Source: Jiella pelagia (GTDB lineage: Bacteria; Pseudomonadota; Alphaproteobacteria; Rhizobiales; Rhizobiaceae). From it: DNA of 64,000 nucleotides. The stretch lies in NCBI RefSeq assembly GCF_026898155.1, contig NZ_CP114029.1, positions 5,126,001 through 5,190,000 on the forward strand, read 5' to 3'. Position numbers and translations under genes: made by a program. A model generated the notes under the pieces. The model was given only the letters and a program-made list of their open reading frames with translations. It made no database searches and had not been told where the DNA came from. Of this stretch, positions 31,221-41,521 are shown piece after piece (within the stretch, counting starts at the first letter, position 1; every line of letters starts with the position of its first letter).

Positions 31221-33574
31221 TCAGAAGATGAAATCGCCGACGTCGAGATCGCCGATCAGGACGTTTTCGAGGGTGATGGTGTTGATCCCGTCGGTGATCA
31301 GGGCGTTCAAGCCGACCTGGGACAGATGGTTGGCCTGAAGATCGGCAAAGGAGGTGATGCCCGTCACCGCCGACAGGTCGATCTTCTCGGCGGCGCTGAA
31401 CTCGTCGAAATCGGCGATGACGTCACGGCCAAAGCCGTTTCCGAAGGCGAAGATGTCGTTGCCGGCATTGCCCTCCATCCGGTCGCTGCCGAAGCCGCCA
31501 TCCAGCCGGTCGTTGCCGGTGAGGCCGCGCAGGATGTCGTTGCCGGTGCCGCCGAACAGGAGATTGTTGCCCGCGCCGCCGCTCAGGACATCGTTGCCGC
31601 CATTGCCGGAGAGAAAGACGGTGTTGACGTTGCCGAGAATGGCGTCGTTGCCGCTGCCGCCGAGGACGCGCTCGACGGACACAAGGGTGTCGGTGCCGAT
31701 CTGGGCGCTGGTCGCCTGGCCGTCGATGAGATTGATCCTCAGCCCGGCGGTCATCGCCGAATAGTCCATGGTGTCGGTGTTGACGCCGCCGTCATAGCGG
31801 TCGTCGGCCTTGTCCGCGTCGGCGAGGAAGGTGTCGTTGCCGGCGCCGCCTTCGAGGACGTCCCGATCGAGGCCGCCGACGAGTGTATCGTTGCCGCCCA
31901 TTCCGCGCAGGGTATCGTTGCCGATGCCGCCGAAGATGACGTTGGCGCCGGCTCCGCCGGTCAAGCGTCGGCGCCGCCATTGCCGGAGAGAAGCACGGTG
32001 CTGGCGTTGCCGAGGATGGCATCGTTGCCGCCGCCGCCGAGAACGCGTTCGACGGCGGTGAGAATGTCGGAGCCGATCTGCGTGCTCGTCGCCGTCTGGA
32101 CAACGAGGTTGACCGTCAGCCCTGCGGTCATGGCGGAGAAGTCCATCGTGTCGATGTTGGCGCCGCCGTCATAGCGATCGTTGGCGCCATCGGCGTCGGC
32201 GAGGAAGGTGTCGTTGCCGGCGCCGCCCTCCATGACGTCGCTGCCGAGGCCGCCGACCAGGATGTCGTTGCCGCCGAGTCCGCGCAGCGTGTCGTTGCCG
32301 AGACCACCGAAGATGACGTTAGCACCGGCTCCGCCGGTCAGGAGGTCGGAGCCGCCATTGCCGGAGATGAGCCGGGTAGCGCCATTGCCGAGGATCGCGT
32401 CGTTGCCGCTGCCGCCGAGGACGCGCTCGACGGAGACGAGCGTATCCGTGCCGATCTGAGCACTCGTCGCCTTGCCGGTGAAGAGGTTGACGGAAAGCCC
32501 GGCGGTCATCGACGAATAATCCATCGTGTCGATGTCGCCGCCGCCGTCATAGGAGTCGTTGACGCCGTCGGCATCGGCGAGGAACGTGTCGTTGCCGGCA
32601 CCGCCGCCGAGGTCGTCGGCGCCATCGCCGCCGCGCAACAAGTCGTTGCCGCCATTGCCGGTCAGGATGTTGGCGCCGGCGTTGCCGACAAGCCGTTCCG
32701 CAGCGTTCGATCCCGTGAGGTTGAGGGCGTCCGTCCCCAGAAGATGCGCTTCGGAGATGCCCGAGACGAGCACCGCATTCGCCGAAACTGCGACGGCATC
32801 GGAACCGATGAAGTCCAGCTTGACGTTGCGTGTCCCGATCTCGACCTGCAGGACTGCCGGTGTGGGCGACCCGCTCGTCACGGTGATGAAGCCCGAAGAC
32901 GGCGTGACGGCGATGTCATAACCGCCTGCCAGGGCGCTCGTTGCGGAGCCGGCACCGGCAGTGATCTGACGACCACTCGTCCCTTCGCCGATCGAATAGA
33001 AGCCGTCGCTGTCAAGGTCGTCATAGACGACGCCGGTGAGGAAATAGCGCGAGCCGGAATAGGCGAAATTCTCCGTCAGCATCGACGCGTTGTAGGTAAT
33101 CCCGTCGCCGAAGCCGGAGAAAACACCTGCCTCCTGGCCGACGCCCAACTCGCGGAACTCGTCCTTGAGGATGTTCCTGCGGTGACCGATGCTCTGGAAA
33201 AGGCCCTCGTGGTGGTTCTCGATCTGGGCGTTCAGATCAATTGTTCCCGTGGATCCGTAGACGGAAATGTTCTCGCCCGTACCCCATGAACCCTCCTGCG
33301 GATAGCCGGCATTGACCATTCGCTCCGTCGCCGTTCCATCGCCGATGCCCTCATGCTCGAACATGTCGACCGCCAGCATGTGCTGCGAATGGCCAGCGGC
33401 CGCCGTGTTCAGCGCTTCGTTGACGGCGAGAGGCTGGCGGGAAAAGGTCCCGAAGGGTGCGCCGGTATTGTTCGCGTCGAGATTGCCCCCGAGGTAGCGA
33501 TCCGCTTCCCCTTGCGGATCGAGACGTGCCCGATTGATAAGTTCGACCAGATACTGTTCGGCCGCAGTGATCAT
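31221..33574 (-). CDS. CAP-domain/RTX exoprotein 3 (frameshifted)
   Basis: About 784 residues after repair. Residues 1-160 are a CAP (SCP/PR1-like) domain: LVELINRARLDPQGEA, NTAAAGHSQHMLAVDMFEHEG, WGTGENISVYG and GHRRNILKDEFRELGVG carry the usual His/Glu cavity residues. A linker to about 300 contains SDSDGFYSIGEGTSG-like calcium-loop sequence (DDLDSDGFYSIGEG). Then RTX nonapeptides, three FLADAD...DTMD modules and the common tail ending LDVGDFIF. The frame is lost near 31961-31971 in a copy of the ADRLTGG motif where one base is missing. CAP plus RTX in one chain suggests a secreted calcium-dependent enzyme or binding protein; substrate unknown. Confidence 0.83.
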
Positions 33575-33761
33575 GCCCGGATCCTCATGGCTGTCGGCGG
33601 TGCCGCAATGGCATCACAGTTGATGGGAATGTCGAAGAAGACACTGCGCTTGCGATTGTCTCAAAGACGAGATGGTCGTCTTTCGCAGCGGCACGAGGGC
33701 ACAGAACGCAGAAACGAAGGCGAACGCCGCTCCGCCTCGGCGGGAATGGCGGTCGCTCGTC

Positions 33762-36700
33762 TCAGAATATGAAGTCACCTGCATCGAGATTGTTGATCAG
33801 GACGTTGTTGAGGGTGATGGTGTTGGCTCCGTCGGTGATGAGCGCGTTCGCGCCCACCTGGGAGAGATGGTTCGCCTGAAGATCGGCGAAGGATGAGATC
33901 GCAGTCACCGCCGACAGGTCGATCTTTTCGGCGGCGCTGAACTCGTCGAAATCGGTGACGACGTCTCGGCCGAAACCATTGCCGAAGACGAAGATGTCGC
34001 TGCCGGCGCCACCTTCCAGGCGATCGTCGCCGACTGCGCCGTTCAGGCGATCGTTGCCGCCCATGCCCCGCAGGATGTCGTTACCGAGGCCGCCGAACAG
34101 GCTGTTGTTACCGGCCCCGCCGGTCAGCCGATCGGCACCGCCATTGCCGGACAGGAAGACGGTACTGGCGTCGCCGAGGATGGCGTCGTTGCCGTCGCCG
34201 CCGAGAACGCGTTCGATCGCGGTGAGAATGTCGGACCCGATCTGGGCGCTCGTCGCCGCCTGGACAACGAGATTGATCGTCAGCGCGGCAGCCATGGCGG
34301 AGAAGTCCATGGTGTCGATGTTGGCGCCGCCGTCATAGCGGTCGTTGGCGCCATCGGCGTCGGCAAGGAAGGTGTCGTTGCCGGCGCCGCCTTCGAGGAC
34401 GTCCTGATCCTGGCCGCCGACCAGGGTGTCGTTGCCGCCGAGGCCGCGCAATGTGTCGTTGCCGAGACCGCCGAAGATGACGTTGGCACCGGCTCCGCCC
34501 GTCAGGAGGTCGGAGCCGCCATTGCCGGAGATAAGCCGGGTAGCGCCATTGCCGAGGATCGCGTCGTTGCCGCTGCCGCCGTGGACGCGCTCGACGGAGA
34601 CGAGCGTATCCGTGCCGATCTGCGCGCTCGTCGCCTTCCCGGTGAAGAGATTGACGGAGAGACCAATCGTCATCGACGAATAATCCATGGTGTCGGCGTC
34701 GGCGCCGCCGTCATAGCGGTCGTTGGCGCCATCGGCGTCGGCCACGAAGCGATCGTCACCGGCCTGGCCGAAAATCCGGTCAGCCTCGGTCCCGCCGACG
34801 ACGAGATCATTCCCGGCACCGCCGAAGACGAGATCCGCTCCAGCGCCGCCGGCAATCACATCGGCGCCGCCATCACCGTAAATACGGTCGCCGCCGCCGC
34901 CGCCGATCAACCGGTCGTTGCCGTTGAAGCCGCGCAGGAGGTTGGCACCGTTGTCGCCGGTGAGGTCGTCGCCGAAATTCGAGCCGGCGAGGCTTTCGAT
35001 GTCGGTGAGGATGTCGCCGTTCGCCTCGCCGCGGGTGCCGGCTCCGGTCGTCAGGCTGACGCTGACGCCGGACGTCGCAAAGACGTAGCTCGCAACGTCG
35101 CTGCCGCTGCCGCCTTCGAGCCTGTCCGCTCCAAAGCCGCCGACCAGCGTGTCGTTGCCGGCCAGTCCCACCAGCCGATCATTGCCGGAGCCTCCGGACA
35201 GATTGTTGGCCATCCCGTTTCCGAACAGGGAATCGGCCCGGCCGGAACCGATCAGGTTCTCCACATTGGCCAGCGTATCGCCATCGGCATCGCCGGCCGA
35301 GCCCGTACCGGTGAACAGGTTGACCGCAACGCCGAGCGCCGAGGAAGCGTAGGTGGCGGTGTCGATTCCATCACCCCCGTCGATGTCGTCCGCGTCGGCG
35401 CCGCCCTCGAGCAGATCGTTGCCGCCATGGCCGCGCAGCGTGTCCGACCCGCTGTCGCCGATCAAGATGTCGTTGCCTTCGTTGCCCAGGTTCTCGGACA
35501 GGACCGGCAAGGTGACGGAGAGGGTGTAGCCGCCGGCGAAGACGCCGCGCGAGAGCGTGTCGTCAACGGTGATGTAATACCAGCCCGGTGTGTTGACGCC
35601 GAAGGAGATGTAGGGATCTTCCGACCCCGGATCGCCCTGGCCGCTCGACATGTCCTGGCGCGACCCGGGATCAACGCCGGATTCGTCGCTCGAGGCGAGC
35701 GGCGTCAGGTTCGCATCAAATAGTTCGACCAGGGCGTCGAAGCCCTGAAAAGAAGCATTGTCGATATCGATGATCACGACGCCGGGGGCGCCGACATAGA
35801 TACGGAACGCGTCGTAACCGTTGTTGTCCGCCGTGACGATGGCGCTCACATGCGGGTTGGTGGCGCTCAGAAAGACGTTCGCGCTTTCGACCGTGCCGAT
35901 ATAGGGCGTCAGGTCGAAGGCGGTCTGCGGCGAGTTCGTCGCCTGGCCGAAGGGCACATTGACGAAGCCGGGGCCGTCAAAGCCCAGCAGGCTGCGTCGA
36001 TCGCCGAGAAGAACGTCATCTCCGGCGCCGCCGCGAAGAAGATCCGCCCCCTCGCGGCCGTTCAGAACGTCGTTACCGTCATTGCCGACCAGAACGTTGT
36101 TGGCCTGGTTGCCGTCGAGCCAGTCGTTGCCCGAGCCGCCGGTGGCGTTTTCAATCAGGGAGCGCGTGTCGCCTTCGTAAAGAAGGGCGTTGAAGACGTT
36201 ACCCTGCGCAATCAGAGCCTCGGCCGGTTCCACGCCGACCTGGATCGGGCGCAGATGCGTGACCGCCCGCTGAGCGGGATCCATGCGAGAGGATTCGCCG
36301 GGGGCAAGGTCGATATGGAGATCGGTGGCATAGTTCGACATGTCGTAGGTGTCGATCCCGCCACCGTCCCAGATGGTCAGGAATATCTTGTTCGAATCGA
36401 AACTGGTGTCCCCGGCGCCCGGCAGTCCCTGTCCGACCCCGTTGACGAACATTTCGCCCGTCGTCGGAGACCAGGTGTAGACGGTGCCGGTCGCGTTGGT
36501 CGTGAAGTTCGCGCCGTAGAGATGCTGGACGGCCGCGATGTCGAGCATCATCAGCGTCTGCGGGAACCCGTATTTCTCGACGGAATAGTTGGTGACGAAG
36601 CTGTTCGGGCTGCCAGAATAGGTCATTACCGAGTAGTCGAGCGAGTCCCGCCAGGCCGGGATCCGGTATTCCGGGCCGCGATCGTTGAGGCCAGCGTCGG

Positions 36701-37246
36701 CCCGATGCCCATGTTTCAGGCCGAGAGCGTGGCCGATTTCATGGATGTGCGTCGCCCAGGCGAAGTTGCCGGCGCGCGGATCGCGGTACTGGCTGCCCTG
36801 GGTACCGAAAATGACGTCTCCCGCCGCCTGATCGCTGGGATCGGCCGGGTCGGGAAACATTCCGAAGGCCGTGGGAATGGGGTTGGCGTTGACCACCCCC
36901 TTGAGTCCTGAACGCTGAAGGCCTCCGCCAGAACCATCGTCGTCGGTGTCGAGGGGTTGGCGACATAGGTTATGTCGAGGTTCGAGACATCGGTGAACGA
37001 GCCATAGGTAAAGGCAAGGGGAGTGGCGGCGGTGGGATCGCTGTCGCCAAGAATGTAGCGTATGGCGAACTGCTGCGCGGCGTTCAATTCCCCGAAACCG
37101 CCGAAGGTGAAACGGTAGTTCGGACCGAAATCCGAGACCGTGTCGGCAAAACTGTAGGTCAGCGGGCCGGTCCACTTGGTCCCGTAGAGGACACCGTCGA
37201 CGAAGAGGTCTCCGGTGAAGCCGGTATAGACTGCCGTTGCACTCAT
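33762..37246 (-). CDS. Serralysin-type (M10) metalloprotease with PPC-like and RTX domains (frameshifted)
   Basis: About 1161 residues. An N-terminal region from MSATAVYTGFTGDLF leads to the zinc site HEIGHALGLKHGH (HExxHxxGxxH) and a Met-turn in DYSVMTYSGSPNS, defining a metzincin of the serralysin group. Next are GNDWLDGNQANNVLVG repeats, a PPC-like beta-sandwich (FRIYVGAPGVVIIDID...GWYYITVDDT), more RTX repeats, two FLADAD modules and the shared tail ending LDAGDFIF. One base is missing in the C5 run at 36896-36900; adding it restores SVQDSRGVVNANPIPTAFG. Such proteases lack a Sec signal and leave by type I secretion; no transporter genes are in the window. Confidence 0.87.
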
Positions 37247-37426
37247 TGCGGCCAGTCCCCATCGTTGCGTCCCGCAAGCGAGACGAAAAACCCCACTTTC
37301 TTATCGCCGATCTTCTTCCCTTTGGGAACCCTTCTGGCCGACTTTGTCTCGCCGCTTCAAGAGATTGCTGGAATGCGGCAACGTGCTCTCCATGCGGAAA
37401 GGCGGCCGTCTCCATTGCCCGCAGAT

Positions 37427-37975
37427 CTAAATCTGAAGGGCGTTCGCCAGCAGCTCCAGCGCCACGACCACCGAAGCCTTCCGGACGCCTGACCGGCCGA
37501 GAAGGCCGCCGAAGCGCTCCTCGCGATGGACCGTCCCCGACGGCGAGGCGCAGGCGAAATGGACAAGGCCGACGGGCTTGGCCGCCGAGCCGCCTCCCGG
37601 GCCGGCGATCCCCGTGACGGAAACGGCGACCGTCACGCCCGCCCGGGCGCGTCCGCCTTCGGCCATTTGCCGAGCGATCGTCTCTGACACCGCGCCACGG
37701 GCGGCAAGAGCCGCCGGGTCGACACCGACGAGGTCGATCTTCGCCTGGTTGGAATAGGTCACGAAACCGCGATCGAGGACGGCGGAGGAACCGGCGACGT
37801 CGGTGATCGCCCCGGCAACGAGGCCGCCGGTGCAGGATTCCACGGTCCCGAGGGTCCAGCCGGCGGCGGCATAGCGCTCGACAAGGGCGCGGGCGAGGGC
37901 GGCGATGTGGTTATCGACATCGTGACCGGGGCCGGCAAGGGCTCCCCCGACGGCATGGAGGTCGGCGTCGCTCAC
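37427..37975 (-). CDS. CinA family protein, nicotinamide-nucleotide amidohydrolase (PncC type)
   Basis: C-terminal-type CinA domain of 182 residues which deamidates NMN to nicotinate mononucleotide in pyridine salvage. Signature blocks are LGTVESCTGGLVAGAITDVAGSS, FVTYSNQAKIDLVGV, VSETIARQMAEGGRARAGV and VSVTGIAGPGGGSAAKPVGLV. The N-terminal molybdopterin-like half found in full CinA is absent. The GTG start at 37973-37975 overlaps the ispDF stop (GTGA); an internal start is possible because the first 20 residues are not conserved-looking. Confidence 0.9.
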   Translation of the reverse strand: MSDADLHAVGGALAGPGHDVDNHIAALARALVERYAAAGWTLGTVESCTGGLVAGAITDVAGSSAVLDRGFVTYSNQAKIDLVGVDPAALAARGAVSETIARQMAEGGRARAGVTVAVSVTGIAGPGGGSAAKPVGLVHFACASPSGTVHREERFGGLLGRSGVRKASVVVALELLANALQI

Positions 37976-39168
37976 GCGATCTCACCATAGACCACCGAGA
38001 CCGTCGCGATGGCCGCAATGCCCTCGCGGCGGCCGACGAAGCCGATCGCCTCGTTGGTCGTCGCCTTGACCGAGACCCGGTCAAGCGAAAGCCCCGTTAT
38101 CCCTGCAATGGCCTGGCGCATCGCCTCGCGGTGCGGCGCGATCTTCGGCGCCTCGCAGATCAACGAGACGTCGGCGTTCATGATCCGGCCGCCCTTCGCC
38201 GTGACGATCGCGACGGCCTTTTCGACGAAGATATGCGAGGCCGCGCCCCGCCACTGCGGATCGCTCGGCGGGAAGTGGTCGCCGATGTCACCGGCGCCGC
38301 AGGTGGCGAGCAGCGCGTCGGTAAGGGCGTGAAGGCCGACATCGGCGTCGGAATGGCCGTCGAGCCGCCTGTCATGCGGGATTTTTACGCCGCACAGCGT
38401 CACATGGTCGCCTTCGACCAGCCGGTGGACGTCGTAGCCATTGCCGGTTCGAACGTCGATCATCGGCACTCTCCTCTTCAACCTCTCATGGGCGGCCGCG
38501 ACGTCCTCGCGGGTCGTCAGCTTGACGTTGCCGGCCGCGCCTTCGACCAGCACGACCTTCGTCCCCGCCCATTCGGCGATCGAGGCGTCGTCGGTGAAAT
38601 CGGAACGTCCGGAGCGGGCGGCGTCCTCGTGGGCCGCGCGGATTGCCGCGAAGCGGAAGCCCTGCGGCGTCTGAGCGCCGAAAAGCCCGGCGCGGGGAAC
38701 CGTTGCGGCGATCGTCCGGTCCTCGGCTGCCCGCTTGATCGTGTCGGCGATGGGGACGGCGGGAATGGCGCCGCCATGGGTCGTGGCGGCATCGATCACC
38801 CTGTCGATCGTCGCGTGGTCGACGAAGGGACGAACGGCGTCGTGAATGAGGACGGATCGGGGTGCCTGGGCGAGGTCAGCAAGAAACTCCAGGCCGCAGC
38901 GGACCGAATTCTGCCGCTCCGCCCCGCCGGTGACGAGATGGACGCGCTCGGCCAGCGGTCCGAGGGCGTTCTCGCACAATTGCCCGTCATCGGCATGGAT
39001 GACGACGACGATGTCCGAGATTCGCGGGTGGCTGCGAAATACGCCGAGCGTATGGGCGAGGACGGCGCGTTCGCCGATCGTCCGGTATTGTTTGGGCCCC
39101 TCGGCGGAAAAGCCGGCCCGCTCGCCGCGTCCGGCCGCCACGAGGATCGCCGCGACGCTGTCGGTCAT
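37972..39168 (-). CDS. ispDF: Bifunctional IspD/IspF enzyme of the MEP isoprenoid pathway
   Basis: Fusion of 2-C-methyl-D-erythritol 4-phosphate cytidylyltransferase (N-terminal, AILVAAGRGERAG, IHDAVRPFVD) and 2-C-methyl-D-erythritol 2,4-cyclodiphosphate synthase (C-terminal, RTGNGYDVHRLVEGD, LDGHSDADVGLHALTDALL, VSVKATTNEAIGFVGRREG). 398 residues from MTDSVAAILVA; this start has GGGAGG about 9 bases before it, better than the upstream codon at 39228. The fusion is usual in alphaproteobacteria. Supplies isoprenoid precursors for ubiquinone and cell-wall lipid carriers. Coupled to cinA downstream. Confidence 0.95.
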   Translation of the reverse strand: MTDSVAAILVAAGRGERAGFSAEGPKQYRTIGERAVLAHTLGVFRSHPRISDIVVVIHADDGQLCENALGPLAERVHLVTGGAERQNSVRCGLEFLADLAQAPRSVLIHDAVRPFVDHATIDRVIDAATTHGGAIPAVPIADTIKRAAEDRTIAATVPRAGLFGAQTPQGFRFAAIRAAHEDAARSGRSDFTDDASIAEWAGTKVVLVEGAAGNVKLTTREDVAAAHERLKRRVPMIDVRTGNGYDVHRLVEGDHVTLCGVKIPHDRRLDGHSDADVGLHALTDALLATCGAGDIGDHFPPSDPQWRGAASHIFVEKAVAIVTAKGGRIMNADVSLICEAPKIAPHREAMRQAIAGITGLSLDRVSVKATTNEAIGFVGRREGIAAIATVSVVYGEIA

Positions 39169-39322
39169 GGCCGCTTCACCTCCCTTGCGCAACGAGGCCG
39201 CAGGAGCACGAAGCGGGCGTTGAAGCAAGACTGCTTGTCATTTGAGCATGCTGCGATTAAGTACAGATCAGGTGGCGCGAGAATCGACAGCCGCGACAAA
39301 CGCTCAAGGTTTAGGCGAATTG

Positions 39323-40366
39323 ATGGGGCAGACTGACATTCGCGATCCCCTTGATATCAAGGGCCGGCGTCTCGGAAACCGCGTCCTGCTGGCTCCGATG
39401 TCGGGGGTGAGCGATGTGCCGTTTCGCCGGCTCGCGCGGCGCTTCGGTGCCGGCCTCGTCTTTTCCGAAATGATCGCCAGCGGCGAATATCTGAAGGGTG
39501 CCGGCGAATCGACCCTTCGAGCCCTGCGTGACGGGAATGGCATCCATGCGGTCCAGCTAGCCGGACGCGACCCTGCGGTAATGGGCGAGGCGGCCCGGAG
39601 GCTCGCCGCATCCGGCGCCGATATCGTCGACATCAATTTCGGCTGCCCGGCCAAGAAGGTGGTGGGTGGGCTCTCCGGCTCGGCCCTGATGCGCGAGCCC
39701 GAACTCGCTCTCACCATCGTCGAGGCTGTTGTTGCAGGGGCAGGCGAGGTGCCGGTGACGGTGAAGATGCGTCTCGGCTGGGACCGCTCGTCGATGAATG
39801 CACCGTGGCTCGCCACGCAGGCCGAAGCGGCCGGCGCCCGGATGGTGACGGTGCACGGGCGCACGCGGATGGATTTTTACGATGGCGTCGCAGACTGGCG
39901 GGCGATCGCCGCCGTCCGCCGCGCCGTCACGGTGCCGCTCGTCGCCAATGGCGATCTCGTCGCGTCCGATCGCCTCGGCGAGATGCTCGCCTCGAGCGGC
40001 GCCGACGCGGTGATGATCGGCCGGGGCACCTATGGCCGGCCCTGGCTTCCCGGCCTGATGGCCGGCGCGATCGGCCTCGACGACCTCGCAAGGCTCGATC
40101 TCGCTGATCTCGTGGTCGGGCACTACGAGGCCATGCTCGTCCATTACGGCCTGCCGGCGGGCGTGCGCCATGCGCGCAAACATCTCGGCTGGTATCTCGA
40201 CCGCCTTGCGGCGACCGGCGCCGCCGTTCCGCCGGCCGAGCGTCGGGCGATCATGACCGGGACCGATCCGAAAAACGTATCCGACAGGCTGTCTCGTCTT
40301 CTCGCCGGCACGACGCTGGCGGAAATCGAAATGGCCGCGAACGCGCCAATGGCGAAGGCAGCCTGA
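39323..40366 (+). CDS. dusB: tRNA dihydrouridine synthase DusB (NifR3)
   Basis: FMN-dependent reductase of specific tRNA uridines, 347 residues from MGQTDIRDPLDIKG. Family motifs are LLAPMSGVSDVPFRRLARR, FSEMIASGEYLK, DINFGCPAKKVVGGLSGSAL with the catalytic cysteine, KMRLGWD, and VMIGRGTYGRPWL. A frame extension to 39242 exists but shows no family similarity. It heads the dusB-ntrB-ntrC-ntrY-ntrX run, as in most rhizobia, and ends three bases before ntrB. Confidence 0.93.
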   Translation: MGQTDIRDPLDIKGRRLGNRVLLAPMSGVSDVPFRRLARRFGAGLVFSEMIASGEYLKGAGESTLRALRDGNGIHAVQLAGRDPAVMGEAARRLAASGADIVDINFGCPAKKVVGGLSGSALMREPELALTIVEAVVAGAGEVPVTVKMRLGWDRSSMNAPWLATQAEAAGARMVTVHGRTRMDFYDGVADWRAIAAVRRAVTVPLVANGDLVASDRLGEMLASSGADAVMIGRGTYGRPWLPGLMAGAIGLDDLARLDLADLVVGHYEAMLVHYGLPAGVRHARKHLGWYLDRLAATGAAVPPAERRAIMTGTDPKNVSDRLSRLLAGTTLAEIEMAANAPMAKAA

Positions 40367-40368
40367 CA

Positions 40369-41514
40369 ATGTCCCATTCGTCCGATGCCGACCGCTTGAT
40401 GCTGGACCAGGCCTTCCAGATCCTCAACGCACTGCCGCATCCCGTCATCGTGGTCGACGAGACGGGCCGTTTCCGCTTCGCCAATTCCGATGCCGAGCAG
40501 TTCTTCTCCGCCGGCTCGGCCTATCTCGCCCGCAAGAGGCTGCAGGACTTCGTGCCCGGTGACAGCCCGATGTTCTCGCTGGTCGAGCAGGCCAGGTCCC
40601 AGCAGGCGCGGATCAGCGAATACCGGGTCGACGTGTCCTCACCCCGGCTGGGCGGCGAGCGGCTGGTCGATCTCTACGTCTCGTCGATGCCGGAAGCGCC
40701 GGATCTCGTCGTGGTGATGATCCAGCAGCGCTCCATCGCCGAGAAGATGGATCGCCAGCTGACGCATCGCTCCGCCGCCCGGACCGTTACCGGCCTTGCG
40801 GCGATGCTCGCCCACGAGATCCGCAATCCGCTTTCCGGCATCAAGGGCGCCGCCCAGCTGCTCGCCGCCTCGGCCAGCGACGAGGACCGGACGCTGACCC
40901 GGCTGATCCAGGAAGAATCCGACCGCATCGTCAAGCTGGTCGACCGGATGGAGGTGTTCTCCGATCAGCGGCCGATCGAGCGCTCCGCGGTCAACATCCA
41001 TTCCGTGCTCGAGCATGTGAAGACGCTCGGCCGCAACGGCTTTGCCCGCGATGTCAAGATCCTCGAACTCTACGACCCGTCGCTGCCGCCGGTCTTCGCC
41101 AATCGCGACCAGCTCGTCCAGGTGTTCCTCAATCTCCTGAAGAACGCCGCCGAGGCGGTGAAGGGCCGGGAGAACCCGGAGATCCGCCTGACCACGGCGT
41201 TTCGGCCCGGCGTTCGGCTGTCGGTGCCGGGCACCAAGGACCGGGTGACGTTGCCTCTGGAATTTGCCGTGGAGGACAATGGTGAGGGCGTGCCGGAGGA
41301 TATCCGCGAGCACATCTTCGATCCCTTCGTGACCACCAAGCCGAGCGGCTCGGGGCTCGGCCTCGCACTGGTCGCCAAGATCGTCGGGGATCACGGCGGC
41401 GTCATCGAGTGCGAGTCACAGCCGGGCCACACCGTCTTCCGTATTCTCATGCCCGCCTGGCGCGAGCTTTCCGAACCCGATGCGCTGCGTGACGCGACCG
41501 ACGAACAGGGCTGA
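40369..41514 (+). CDS. ntrB: Nitrogen regulation sensor histidine kinase NtrB
   Basis: Cytosolic two-component kinase of 381 residues. An N-terminal PAS domain (ILNALPHPVIVVDETGRFRFAN) is followed by the H-box MLAHEIRNPLSGIKGAAQLL (phosphorylated His), then N-box NLLKNAAEAV, G1 VEDNGEGVPED and G2 SGLGLALVAKI. No membrane segments. It phosphorylates NtrC under nitrogen limitation, with PII control expected. The start is directly after dusB and the stop precedes ntrC by 8 bases, so the two are co-transcribed. Confidence 0.95.
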   Translation: MSHSSDADRLMLDQAFQILNALPHPVIVVDETGRFRFANSDAEQFFSAGSAYLARKRLQDFVPGDSPMFSLVEQARSQQARISEYRVDVSSPRLGGERLVDLYVSSMPEAPDLVVVMIQQRSIAEKMDRQLTHRSAARTVTGLAAMLAHEIRNPLSGIKGAAQLLAASASDEDRTLTRLIQEESDRIVKLVDRMEVFSDQRPIERSAVNIHSVLEHVKTLGRNGFARDVKILELYDPSLPPVFANRDQLVQVFLNLLKNAAEAVKGRENPEIRLTTAFRPGVRLSVPGTKDRVTLPLEFAVEDNGEGVPEDIREHIFDPFVTTKPSGSGLGLALVAKIVGDHGGVIECESQPGHTVFRILMPAWRELSEPDALRDATDEQG

Positions 41515-41521
41515 ACACTCC

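Noticed and set aside
22000..36000. Regular repeats as a CRISPR array
   Set aside because: The repeats are in-frame GGxGxDxLx codons inside very long coding frames with no constant-length unique spacers and no cas genes.
36216..36222. GAGCCTC in the metalloprotease gene as another broken GAGCTC site
   Set aside because: The frame runs straight through it and the protein is consistent on both sides, so this GAGCCTC is genuine. The same holds for 61793-61799 at the start of mch.
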